Positions 34,753-45,099 of a stretch of 64,000 nt of DNA are shown here, piece after piece. The stretch is from NCBI GenBank assembly GCA_000320605.2, contig KB445803.1:702714-766713 (forward strand), read 5' to 3'. Source of the stretch: Gelatoporia subvermispora B (lineage: Eukaryota > Basidiomycota > Agaricomycetes > Polyporales > Gelatoporiaceae). The notes under the pieces were generated by a model. That model saw only the letters and a program-made list of their open reading frames with translations. It was not told the DNA's origin and searched no databases. The number at the start of each line of letters is the position of its first letter. Position 1 is the first letter of the stretch. The position numbers were made by a program, and so were the translations under genes.

Positions 34753-35613
34753 ATGATGACGCTCAGAGACCGTGCCGCACCTCTGTTCCTGCTTGTTGCG
34801 TCGGTGCTAGCGAAGCATGGAGGGGACGACGGTGGCGATGATGGCGGAACGCCGACATTCTCTGCGACTGGACCTCTTTCATCTTCTACGAGTGCACCTA
34901 GTTCAAGTGCAACCGGCCAGAACGGCGGGGCATCGTCTTCTGCCAAGTCCTCCTCGACCGACAATGCAAACGGGACACCATCCACGACCACTTCATCACC
35001 TGCATCCTCGATCACAGCTCCCTCAGTGAACGGCACATTCACCTTTATTGATCCTGGAAACATGACCACCTGCCAGCCGGGCACGTTTCAATGGTCGGAT
35101 ACCGATTCGCATGTCGTCGCGCTCACACTCGAGGTCCGGAGCGAATTCGATGTCGATGCCAGCTCGAACAGCACCTCTATCTCCACCATATCTCGCGTCC
35201 TCACCAACTCGACGCTTTCCACAGTAGGGAAATTCACGTGGTCTGATGTCGATGTCCCAGAAGGGTGGTACTGCGCGGTTGTGTTCGACACAGCGGACAC
35301 CATCGGATTGCATGTGCAATCCCCACTATTCTTCATCCAGAGCGGACAGAGCACGTCTTGCGTGGTTTCGAATTCGACTACGACCTCCCCTGATGCATCG
35401 AACAATACATCCACTTCTGCGAGTGCAGACACCTCGCAGAGTGGCGGGAGCACAGGAGGTTTGAGTAATGCAGCATTGGCGGGAACTATTGTAGCAGCAG
35501 TTATCGGTGTACTTCTCTTAACCATCGCATTCTCTGTTCCTCATTGGTGGAAGCGCACTCTCCCCTTCCGCTCGAGGAACCGGAGGCCAGGCGGTCCATA
35601 CGACCTCTTTTAA
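34753..35613 (+). CDS. Ser/Thr-rich single-pass cell-surface protein
   Basis: A single-exon protein of about 286 residues. A signal peptide is visible near the start: APLFLLVASVLAKHG. A mucin-like Ser/Thr region rich in possible O-glycosylation sites follows (SSSTSAPSSSATGQ). Next is a beta-rich domain of the Kre9/Knh1 N-terminal type, with GTFTFIDPGNMTTCQPGTFQ, WSDVDVPEGWYCAVVFDTAD and LFFIQSG. It holds Cys residues that could pair. After a second Ser/Thr stretch, one membrane helix (AALAGTIVAAVIGVLLLTIA) precedes a short basic tail KRTLPFRSRNRRPGGPYDLF. Such proteins are common in Agaricomycetes and sit in the plasma membrane or wall. The open frame extends far upstream, but the signal peptide marks the ATG at 34753 or 34756. 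Function is unknown. Confidence 0.75.
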   Translation: MMTLRDRAAPLFLLVASVLAKHGGDDGGDDGGTPTFSATGPLSSSTSAPSSSATGQNGGASSSAKSSSTDNANGTPSTTTSSPASSITAPSVNGTFTFIDPGNMTTCQPGTFQWSDTDSHVVALTLEVRSEFDVDASSNSTSISTISRVLTNSTLSTVGKFTWSDVDVPEGWYCAVVFDTADTIGLHVQSPLFFIQSGQSTSCVVSNSTTTSPDASNNTSTSASADTSQSGGSTGGLSNAALAGTIVAAVIGVLLLTIAFSVPHWWKRTLPFRSRNRRPGGPYDLF

Positions 35614-35820
35614 CGAACTTACCGTGTCATTATGTGCTCGGGGTACAGTGTGCTACGGACAATGACGGACACATTACTATAAACGCTGTGGTATATCTCG
35701 TCCTGCAATTATACTGAATATCTGATGCTAGTGCTACAACGTACGTATACAGCGATCTATCAGCAATCTAACGCGTGCAGAGTCCAACCGATAGCAAGGC
35801 AATAACAATTGTCAGCAAAG

Positions 35821-38800
35821 CTAGTGACGCCCAAGCGAGCCTATGAAGTTCGAGATGTCCAGACCCTCGTATTCCTCCTCTGGAGGCAAGTCTTCCAGCC
35901 CTTTCAGCACGTTCTTCTGTCCGAACGATGTAGAGGGATCTTTTTCTTTCTTCCGCGCCGCCGCCGCGGCGTCCTCCTCTTCTGACGTGCGCCGGAAGAG
36001 ATCGAGCACGAGATCGGTATCCATAGAAGCAAGACCTGAGTTCTGCTGCGTGACAACAGAGTTCGCAATATTGAGCTTGAAGCGCTGCAGACTACATCCG
36101 TGAATGTCAGCCACCTGATACCAGAAACAATACATGGAGACCTACCCCATGATTTTCTCTTCGAGAGTCCCCTTTGTGATGAGCCGGTAAACGTTGACGA
36201 CTTTCTTTTGCCCTATCCGGTGCGCACGGTCCATGGCCTGAAGATCCTTCATAGGGTTCCAATCATGCTCCACGAAGATGACCGTGTCGGCGCCCGTGAG
36301 TGTCAAACCAAGACCTCCCACATGGGTCGTGAGTAGTAGGCAGTCAATACTTGGGTCAGCGTTAAATGTTTGCACGACGTTATGCCGCTTGCTCGCATCC
36401 GTTCCGCCGTCCAAGCGCATGTATGTCACGGAGGGCATATGTTGCTTGAAGAGGTCCTTCTCGATGATGTCGAGCATCTGCTTCATCTGGCAGAAAATCA
36501 GAACTCGATGTTGTGAGAAAGCACCGCCCGAAGTCGATTCAGAATCCGCAAGTTCGCTCTTCGCCGTCTCGCCGGTTGCGCTAGGTGCTGACCCAATGCC
36601 ACAATCCAGAAGCAATTGCCTATAATGCAAAGCAATCAGTATATACCAAACGAGCGTAGGAAATGATATGGACTTACCGCAGCGCAAGCAACTTCGGTGC
36701 GTGATGAATGTCGCTCAGGTCGCCCGTCTCCGACTTCTGACCCGCCCTTGACAAGGCATCGATAACTGCCTGCTTGTCCTTGAGCACGAGTGCAGGGTGG
36801 TTGCAGAGCTTGCGTAGGTATTGCAGCGATTGGAATACATGCTGATGCTCTGCTCCCTGCTTTCCTGAATCGGCACGCACAACATCCTCTGCCTCGCGAC
36901 GCGCCTGCGACTTCGAGAAGTGATCATACAGATGCTTCTGAAGCTCCGACAATTCACAATAATAGTCTTGGATAATCTTGGGTGGCAGATCATGAAGGAC
37001 ATCTTCCTTCAGTCGTCGGAGTAAGAACGGCAGGACCTGCTTGTGAAGAGCTTCAAGAGCAAGTGCAGCTGGAAAGGAAGTGAATACCTTGCGTGGAAGC
37101 GAGCGAATAGTGACGTACCTGCTTCGCTATTCTTGCCCTTCCCGTCGCGGTTCGACAAGATCGGCTTACTAAAACGCTCATTGAAGGAACCCTCGGTGCC
37201 GAGGAAGCCTGGCATCAAGAAGTCAAACAAACTCCAAAGCTCCAAGACGTTGTTCTGGATGGGCGTTCCCGAAAGGATCAGCCGATGATGTGCGTGGATC
37301 GACTTCACCGCCTTCGTAAGTTTCGTCTTCGCATTCTTGATGATGTGGCCTTCATCAAGGATACAGTAGTGCCAGTTTAAGGTCTGCAAGCTGGAGATAT
37401 CGTTCCTGACTACTTCGTAGGACGTGATGACCACGTCGAACTTGTTCAGCTTGGCCAAGAGCCGGCACCGTTCCCGCGAGTTTCCGGTATATAGGACAGG
37501 CTTGAGGTTGTCCGCGTACTTCAGAATCTCGTAGTACCAGTGGCCGGTAAGCGTTGGTGGGCAGATGATGAGCGATGGAAGGTGCTTGGAATCTGGGCTC
37601 TGTGTCTCTTCGAACTTCTTGGCGCGTTCGTGGTGCTTGCTGGCAAGTATACAGATAGACTGCAGCGTCTTCCCGAGTCCCATGTCTATTTTGATGGTCA
37701 GTAACATTACCAGCAACGTTGTGATAAGACTCACCGTCGCACAGAATACCGTGCAGCTGGTACTTCGCAAGGAATGCAAGCCAATTAACGCCTTCTTGCT
37801 GATATTTACGCAGCTCCGCCTTGATGAGAACAGGAATCTTGTACTCCTCGACCTTACTGCCATCCAAGAGCTGCGTAAGGAATTGCCGTTCTTCATCTCG
37901 TCGTCTGATCAGGTCTTCGGAGAAGCCCGCAGGATCTGGCAAGCCAGCCTAAGGGAATATGAGTTTCCAACCTCAGGACGGCGAAATGAGCACGTACTTC
38001 AAGAGGCACCATCTTCACTAGTGAAGCAAAGGTGTTCGTGGCCGTCGATCGGATGTCATCATCGGGATCACTCATGCGGCCCAGGACAGGGACGATCATG
38101 AAGATCACGTAAGGCAGTGCCTTGATGTCGAGCTTCTGAACGATGTCTGTTGGGACAATAGTAAGGAAGCTACTCAGGATACCTGGTATGTAAGTACTCA
38201 CGATATATCAACTCCGTCGCGCCCTGGCGATTTGACAGGTTCGAAGTATCGCCCAGGAAAGGCAGCACGGACTGCACCACAAACTTCATGGCTTCAATTG
38301 TCATCGCGTCGCATATCGTCGCGAAGCAGCGAGCACCGCACTGTCGTATGATAGCGAAACGACTGCGAAGTGCAAGAGTGAACATAGGGAAGATCTCGCG
38401 GAACTTCGACCACAGTTCCTCGTGGAACGTGGGCACGACAGCGTCGAGAACGCTGAAGGAGTCAATCAGATCCTGACCGAATTGCTTTTCCAGTGCGCTG
38501 TCCATGGAAGCGATGGAATCTGCGAAAGTGTGAGGAACTGGCATAATTTGACTGTTAACGGCACGCACCTGTGGCGCAGGCGCTCAAGAGCCCACCCGCC
38601 ATAGAATGCCACATCTTCGGTACCACATCAAGAAGACGTGGCCCAAACTTGACCGAGAGCTCCTCGAATGCCAATCGCGCACCACGACGGGACAGACGCG
38701 CTTTGGCTGCATCCTCGGCACTGGGCGGAGGTTGTGATCCCTCGCTGGCCAATTTCGAGAACGAAAGAATGCCACCCAAGTGCTTTTTCGCGTAAGAAAA

Positions 38801-41800
38801 AGTCGGCGTTTGGCCCACGTCCTGGCACAGGAAAGTGCAGAGGTTCTTGACAATCTTATCCGGAGGTTGGGTAAGATCTCTTTTAACGCAGAATTCGACG
38901 AAGGCAGCCACTGCAACAGCGGAACGCTTCTGAAGATCCACGTTCTCTTCGGTCTACGGGTAAGGTCAGTAAGTAAGTGATCGCTGGATGGGTTAGGCAA
39001 AAATATCCACCTTGATGCTGTTCATGATACCCTTGACAATGGGGCTGACTTTGTCCGGAGTACCCTTTAACGCGATGAATGCCGCGGCGAACGCGGCCGA
39101 GACGCGGGTATCATACTGCGCCTTGACCTCAATGTATCGTTCAATGTTCGTGACGATCTTGGTGCGCTTGTCCTTAATAGTTGCGACCTCGCGCTTCTTC
39201 GTCTTGCCCAGGCTGTCCTTTAGCTTGTTGAACATGTCACCCACAGCCGCCTGCGCCGTCTCGATCGTGAAGCAACCCTGACGTGTGCCGGTGACGTCGA
39301 TCTCCATGCCTAGCGAGGGTACAGATGTCTGTGGGATCTTACAATCGTACACGAACGACTGCAGGAGGTTGGTACATTCGACGTGCAGGCGCCCAAGCGT
39401 GAACGCCATCTCGTGATACGCCGCGGGCGGGTCGTTCTGCAGCCAGAGCAGCGTCTTATTGCTGAGCTCAGCTGCGAGGGGTGAGGCTTCGATGAGGAGA
39501 GGTGCTGAAGGATCCGCGCTGGCGCTGTACTCTCTCGCCCACTCTTCTGAGATGATCGCAGCCAAAAACTTCTGAAGCATGCTAGTGGATTCGAGGTAGT
39601 GGACAAGGATTGGGCGGAAGAGATCGTCCCGGGGTTGGATCCCATTCTGAACGAAGTGTCAATCTCTTGTCTAAATTCATATTATATGCAATGCTTACTG
39701 TAACGGGCCAGAAGACAACAACGTATGCCAGAGCCGTGGCAGCCGCGATCCGAGCCTTCAAGACAGTCTCTACGGTCACGAGAGACAAGTCCTGCGCTAA
39801 CATATTCTTGTCCACGTTGTGCCGCTCGCCTGGGTCGATTGTCGACGTTGGGTCGTAGAACGTGGACGCGTCCAAGGGTAAACCAAGCGGTGTCATGATC
39901 ACAGCGTACCACTCAAGCAAGACCTGCTGCGTAATCAATGTCTCCATCCAACCTGGAGTGACTGCAAGAATCGTCAAGACCAGTCGCCACGCCGTTAGGG
40001 TGGCATCACGGACGTCAGAGCGTTCCTCGACAATGAGATTTTGGAACAGCAAGCGGAGGAAATTGACAGAGATCCAGTCTTTGGGGAGTGTAGGGACAGT
40101 CATAAAGGTGTGCAGCGTCTTCACGACAGCCAGACGAACGTTGGCGATCGTGTGGCGGAAGAAGGGGAACAACGTGGGTGCAAGGGTGGTGATTGGTTGT
40201 CTGTGGCTTCCTTAGTTGATAGTGCGAAATTATGAACTGGAAGAGATACGAACGAGCTTGTCTGATCGACGAATATCTGGATGACTTCGTCGTTGGTGAC
40301 CAGCTTCCCTGATAACCGCATTAGGATACGCAACACGAACATAAGCTGCTTGATTTACCAAGAAGGTCCATGACGGCTCCAACACTGGAGCTCAAGTCGT
40401 CCTTCATGTCGCTCAAACAATGCCACAAAACAGCCAGAACACGACTGAGTTCTTCGGGGAGCTGCTTAACGAGGTGCTCTGCTACCGGCAAGAGACAGGA
40501 CGCGGCAACTGATCGAACATCGTCATCTCGGTCACCCAGTCTAGTATCCAAACTCAGTGACTATCCATGACCATGTTTCGCCGCCACTTACCCAAGCACA
40601 GCCGCATCAACCACCCCTCTCAAAAGCTCCTTGCCGCCTTCGTTGTGCTTGCTGTCCTCCTCCATGAGGTCGAAAGAGACGAGGTCGTTCCTCACAGCGA
40701 CTTCGTACTTGATGCCGAGGAGACCGGCGTGACGGATCTCCCAGACGTGACCCTTCTCGCCGTTGGCATTGCCAGGTTTGCCCTGCGCAGGTTTCGTGAC
40801 GGGAAAATCTTGCCTGATCATCTCCAAGAGAATGGAGTGTATTTGAAGGACAGATCTCCGGGGCATGTGCAGGAGAAGAGAAGCCAGTGTCTGAGAGACA
40901 GTCTCTCTGACTGGAGCTACAACCTACGGAGGTGTGGGTACACAGACACGGAATACACATGCAGGCACCACTAACCTGGTCGGAGACGAAATCCCCAAAT
41001 CTGTCAAGGACGAAAATGCAGAGAAACTTGACAGCAAGGTCGTTGCACCACTTTTCATGGGCAATCTGGTTCTCCTCCCAGGGTACCCCGACTGCGTAGA
41101 GCTGTCAGTTGAATCCCGTATCTAGATGACGTGCGCTTACTGACCTCGCATCCCGCCATACTTTCCCTGCAGCTTGAGAACCTCCCTGAGCGCCATGGCA
41201 GCACCATGCCTGACCTCCCATGCAGGGCTGAAGACGTCTACTTCTAATATTTTCACGAGCCCGTCCCACACCCAGCAGTCCGGCTCTACCTCTAGTGCTT
41301 TTGACTGCTTCTCTGCTTTTGGGATGACGGCACCGCCCTTCGAGGGATCGATGACGACCTTCTCCTGCGAGGGTCCTTCTTGTGGCGATTTCGGGCTACC
41401 CACACGGCTGATGGGCGACGTAGGCTCCTCGACAAGGCGAGCTCTGAATCAAATAATATGAGCTGAACGTCGAAACGTGACTATATGCACTACTCACTTC
41501 GTCTGACCGGCGGGAGCCGGGTTAAATTTCGCGCCGGAGCCTTGGGCGGGTGGCGGGGCGGCTACGAAGGCGCTGTTCCCCTGCTTGCGTTTCCTCTTAA
41601 GACGGTTGCGCTCGCGTGCAGACAAAGCGGACGTGTCCTCTTCCATGGGCTGCGGTGACTGCGCGGACACCATCGGTGTCGTGGACTTCGAGCGGTCAGA
41701 CGGGGACTGCTCCTTCTTGACCTTGCCGTTCTGCGGCGGATTAGGAGGGAGTGCCGGCGCGTCGGGCTCGGACTTGACGGGGGGTTCCATCTCGATGTCT

Positions 41801-42490
41801 GGGTCCCCCTCCGCGAGCTCTTTGTCGATGTCCATGTCATCGGCGCCGCCGAAGCTGTCGAGGAAGTCAAGGCCGAGCCGGCCCATGGCTTCCTTCCGCG
41901 CCTTCTTCACCTCGGAAGAGTTGGCGAGAATGCCGGATGGCTTGATGAACTCCTTGCCGGATGATGCGAGTAGGAGTGTCCCCTTTTCCATTAATTCTCG
42001 GACGGAGAAAGGAGGGAACTCTGGAGGAGGTAAAGAAGACACATCATCTATACTCCTCGACGAGGCGTCGGTGCATGGCTGCCACAGCGGGACAAGATGG
42101 AAAATGTGTGATAGAGCCGTCGACGCGGCTGAACGCGTTTCGTACGACTTTGAGTGTAAGTAAGGTAGGATCTGACAACGAGTGTGAGCCTATGTTCGGA
42201 CCACGTTTTTTGGCTCACATACTCTGGCGACGACGGCCATTAGCTCCGACCATGCGGTAGAGTCGTTGAGGGTAACATGTTGGCGATTAGTTTTGATATC
42301 CTCCTCAACTAGAGTAACATCTCCGATTACGCTCTTTGCGGCGAGCTGTGCTAATTGCTTTGCAGCGGTTGTCCTCACAGAGGTCGAGGACCCGGTATCC
42401 AGGAGAAGGAGAAGTCTGTCCAATCTGTGTGCGATGGGACATGAATTGCGATTACTACACCTTCCTGAAAAGGCCATACCTGGACGTCAT
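35821..42490 (-). CDS. MOT1: TBP-removing Swi2/Snf2 ATPase Mot1
   Basis: Mot1 (human BTAF1) uses ATP to strip TBP from DNA and redistribute it between promoters. The protein is about 1,900 residues with some 20 introns. The start is MTS-RLDRLLLLLDTGSSTS; the first coding exon (42480-42490) is only 11 nt. HEAT repeats follow (WEVRHGAAMALREVLKLQGK, RDDDVRSVAASCLLPVAEHL and others). An acidic and Lys-rich linker lies near 41500-42030. The helicase core shows LRKYQQEGVNWLAFLAKYQL, DMGLGKT, CILDEGHIIKN with the Mot1-type DEGH box, LSGTPIQNN, LLTTHVGGLGLTLTGADTVI and DRAHRIGQKKVVNVYRLIT. It ends IGSLGRH, stop at 35821-35823. All joins that I checked keep frame, so the gene appears intact. TBP lies 31 kb to the left. 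Confidence 0.95.
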
Positions 42491-43082
42491 GGGCGCACAG
42501 GATCGGCTACCGGGCCGAGAGCGCCGGAGCCAGGTCAAAGGCAGTAAACGGGGGTTAGTTCTCACGCTCCCCCGCCACGACTGCACCTTTTATCACCTTC
42601 CCTCTGTGACGCAAATTTGTGGGCGTCACGCGTGACAGCTGTTGCGGTCATCTGGAGGACCCGCGTCTATCCTTGCGAAATACCGTTCCAGAGCCTTCCT
42701 GACGCGGTTTCCGAGCAGCTGCGCGTTCTCCTCGCTGCGCCTCACGACGAGCTCAGTCAAAACTGCGATGCGGACGAGACCCGCGGCGAGTGAAGAGGTG
42801 CGGGCGAGACACGCGTAGCGATCACGCGGCACCGGCTCGGAATCCGCCGCCTATGCCGTAATCATAAATCGTTCAAAGTTATGATGCAAATTTGACAGCC
42901 GTCGTGGCTGTTTGGGTCGGCTTGGGCCTTGCGCTTCGTTCTTCGCCACTCGTTATATTGTGAACATCGAGCTCGTACATATGCCCTCTCTTGTGATGCT
43001 TAGCAAGAGCTAACGGGGCTGCTTCGTGGAGCTCTTGTGCTTTTGTTATTCGCGGCAATCTCAAAGGACCGGAGGATTAACG
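42491..43082. other. Divergent promoter region, MOT1 and JmjC gene
   Basis: 592 bp between the start codons of MOT1 (minus) and the JmjC gene (plus). No TATA box or coding content is evident. Confidence 0.5.
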
Positions 43083-44608
43083 ATGCCGCCAACTTGGCTC
43101 ACGGATGCTTCGAGCGCCGTGTTATGCGTGCTCGATGTCCTGCCAGAGAACGACTCAAGTCGTGAGTTAACAATCAGATTGTTCAAGTCACATGCGCACT
43201 GAAGCGTACATGAAAGTAGGAGATGAACACGTAGCCGTATTGCGGGAGTCTGCGCATCTGCTGGCCTCAGACCCACGTTCGCATTCCGTACTGCGCGAGA
43301 GATTGGGCCCGCTCCTCGAGAGGCTACATATGGAAATGTCACAGTCTTCTGGTCCAGCATTGACCCGTTTGAGAAACGCGTACACAGACGGGTGTATTCT
43401 GCAATCCTTGGCAGACGCGTTCGACTGTTATGACACGCGCGCCGAAGCATCCGCGTTGTCCAGCGTCGCATGGCTGGACAAGGCCATCATCATCGCAGGT
43501 GCTCCAGGCGAAGGAAAACTAGATTTCATCCTTGACATCATCGAAAGGGTCCAAGCGGAATTCCTGAGGCAGTGCATTGAAGACATCCCGAGCGACTTAC
43601 CTCCGGAGTTTCCTCAACGCGGAATGAATCTTCTCAGCCACCTGCCGACTGCAGCAAACGCCATTCCGCGCTTGGATCGTCCTCCTTCTCTGTCAGCTTT
43701 TGTCTCTCACATGGCCCACCAACCTTTCATTTTACCTGGCTTCATTCGCGACTGGCCCGCGCTCAACGAGCACCCTTGGCGATCTCCACACTATTTACGC
43801 TCTGTTGCTGGACCTGGCAGGATAGTTCCGGTTGAAGTTGGGGATGACTATAGGACAGACGACTGGACACAGATGCTTATGCCTTGGACCGAATTCTTGG
43901 ATAGCGTCATGCCACCGGTGCAAACTATGCACGCTTCGGATCAGCCTACCCTATACCTCGCACAGCACAACTTGTTCCACCAGTTCCCGGCTTTGCGAGC
44001 TGACGCTATCATACCTGACTACGTCTATTCTTCTCTATCTCCGCCACCTGACTTTCCGCACTATGAGCCACCTACGAATGCAGATCAACTTGTGATGAAT
44101 GCCTGGTTAGGTCCTGCGGGTACTATTTCCCCAGCGCATACAGTAAGTTCGCGGCATTCACTAACGACGTAATTGCACCACTAAACAATCTTGTGTTATA
44201 GGATCCGTTTTACAACTTTTATGGTAAGTCTCCCCACTTTCGATGACAAACGGCGATTGAATATTCGCAGCGCAAGTTGTAGGTCGCAAGACAATATGGC
44301 TGGCACCGCCGGACACAAGTCCGTCCATGTATCCTTATCCTCCGCCCGATGTGACATTGGACCAGCCGCATAACCCCGCGTCTAATCATACAAACCCTTC
44401 CATGAGCAATACTTCACAAGTCGACGTGTTCCGTGCCTCGGACCAAAGCAGCACGAATCGAACACCATTCTCTGCATTCTGGGAAAACGTGGTTAATCGA
44501 GCAATGTGTACCACGCTGGAGCCGGGGGATCTGCTCTTCTTTCCCCCGGGCTGGTGGCACGCGATGCGCAGCGAGGAGACGAGCTTCTCGGTATCTATGT
44601 GGTTCTGA
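43083..44608 (+). CDS. JMJD5-like JmjC/cupin-8 oxygenase
   Basis: Fe(II)/2-oxoglutarate-dependent oxygenase, probably a protein hydroxylase. About 450 residues. Exon 1 (MPPTWLTDASSAVLCVLDVL) joins through an intron ending near 43217 to GDEHVAVLRESAHLLASDPR. A helical N-terminal region as in JMJD5/KDM8 follows (WLDKAIIIAGAPGEGKLDFI). The catalytic part starts at about RPPSLSAFVSHMAHQPFILP, then GFIRDWPALNEHPWRSPHYL, VPVEVGDDYRTDDWTQMLM and TLYLAQHNLFHQFPALRAD. The iron facial triad is seen as HTD in SPAHT-DPFYNFYAQVVG and the late His in FFPPGWWHAMRSEE. The middle 22-nt exon (44203-44224) encodes DPFYNFY, so the intron falls inside the HxD motif. The stop is at 44606-44608. Whether it acts on arginyl residues or another target cannot be seen. 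Confidence 0.88.
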
Positions 44609-45099
44609 GCATACTCGGGAATAGAGGGTAGAAATACAACAGCGACGAGTAATTGGATCGATATTAGACGTCCAGACACTGCATGTGCATATGTGACTTC
44701 CGGGTATTTCGCTGTCACGACCCAGGCACTTCCGAGCCGTGTTGATTGTTTCCATGATAGACAAGCTAGTTGTATCCGTCTCTGTCATATATCATCGATT
44801 CATCTGGGGCCGGACGCCTTATGTCTGCCACGATGCTGCGAAAGCGTGCGCAGCAATCAGTAACGCCTGCCAGCAAATATCTGGCATTCGACAGTGGCTG
44901 TGGCGTCGAAATCGACAAAAGGTCCACCGGCAAGTCACAGCGGCGCCACTTTCACAGTGATACCCTCAGCAATTGCCGGCGGTGCATCCATTCCAATTCA
45001 CCAGTATAGATCGCACTCTAATACTCTAGGACTCTCGGATCCTAATCGACTGCATCGCGCACCTGAAGTCAACCGCAATCTCTCCGGTGCTAGTTGGTC
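44609..45099. other. Intergenic, JmjC gene to TBC gene
   Basis: 491 bp. A short plus-strand frame starts near 44820 (MSATMLRKRAQQSVTPASKY), but it ends within 65 codons and does not splice convincingly to the TBC gene. It could be a leader region. Confidence 0.4.
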
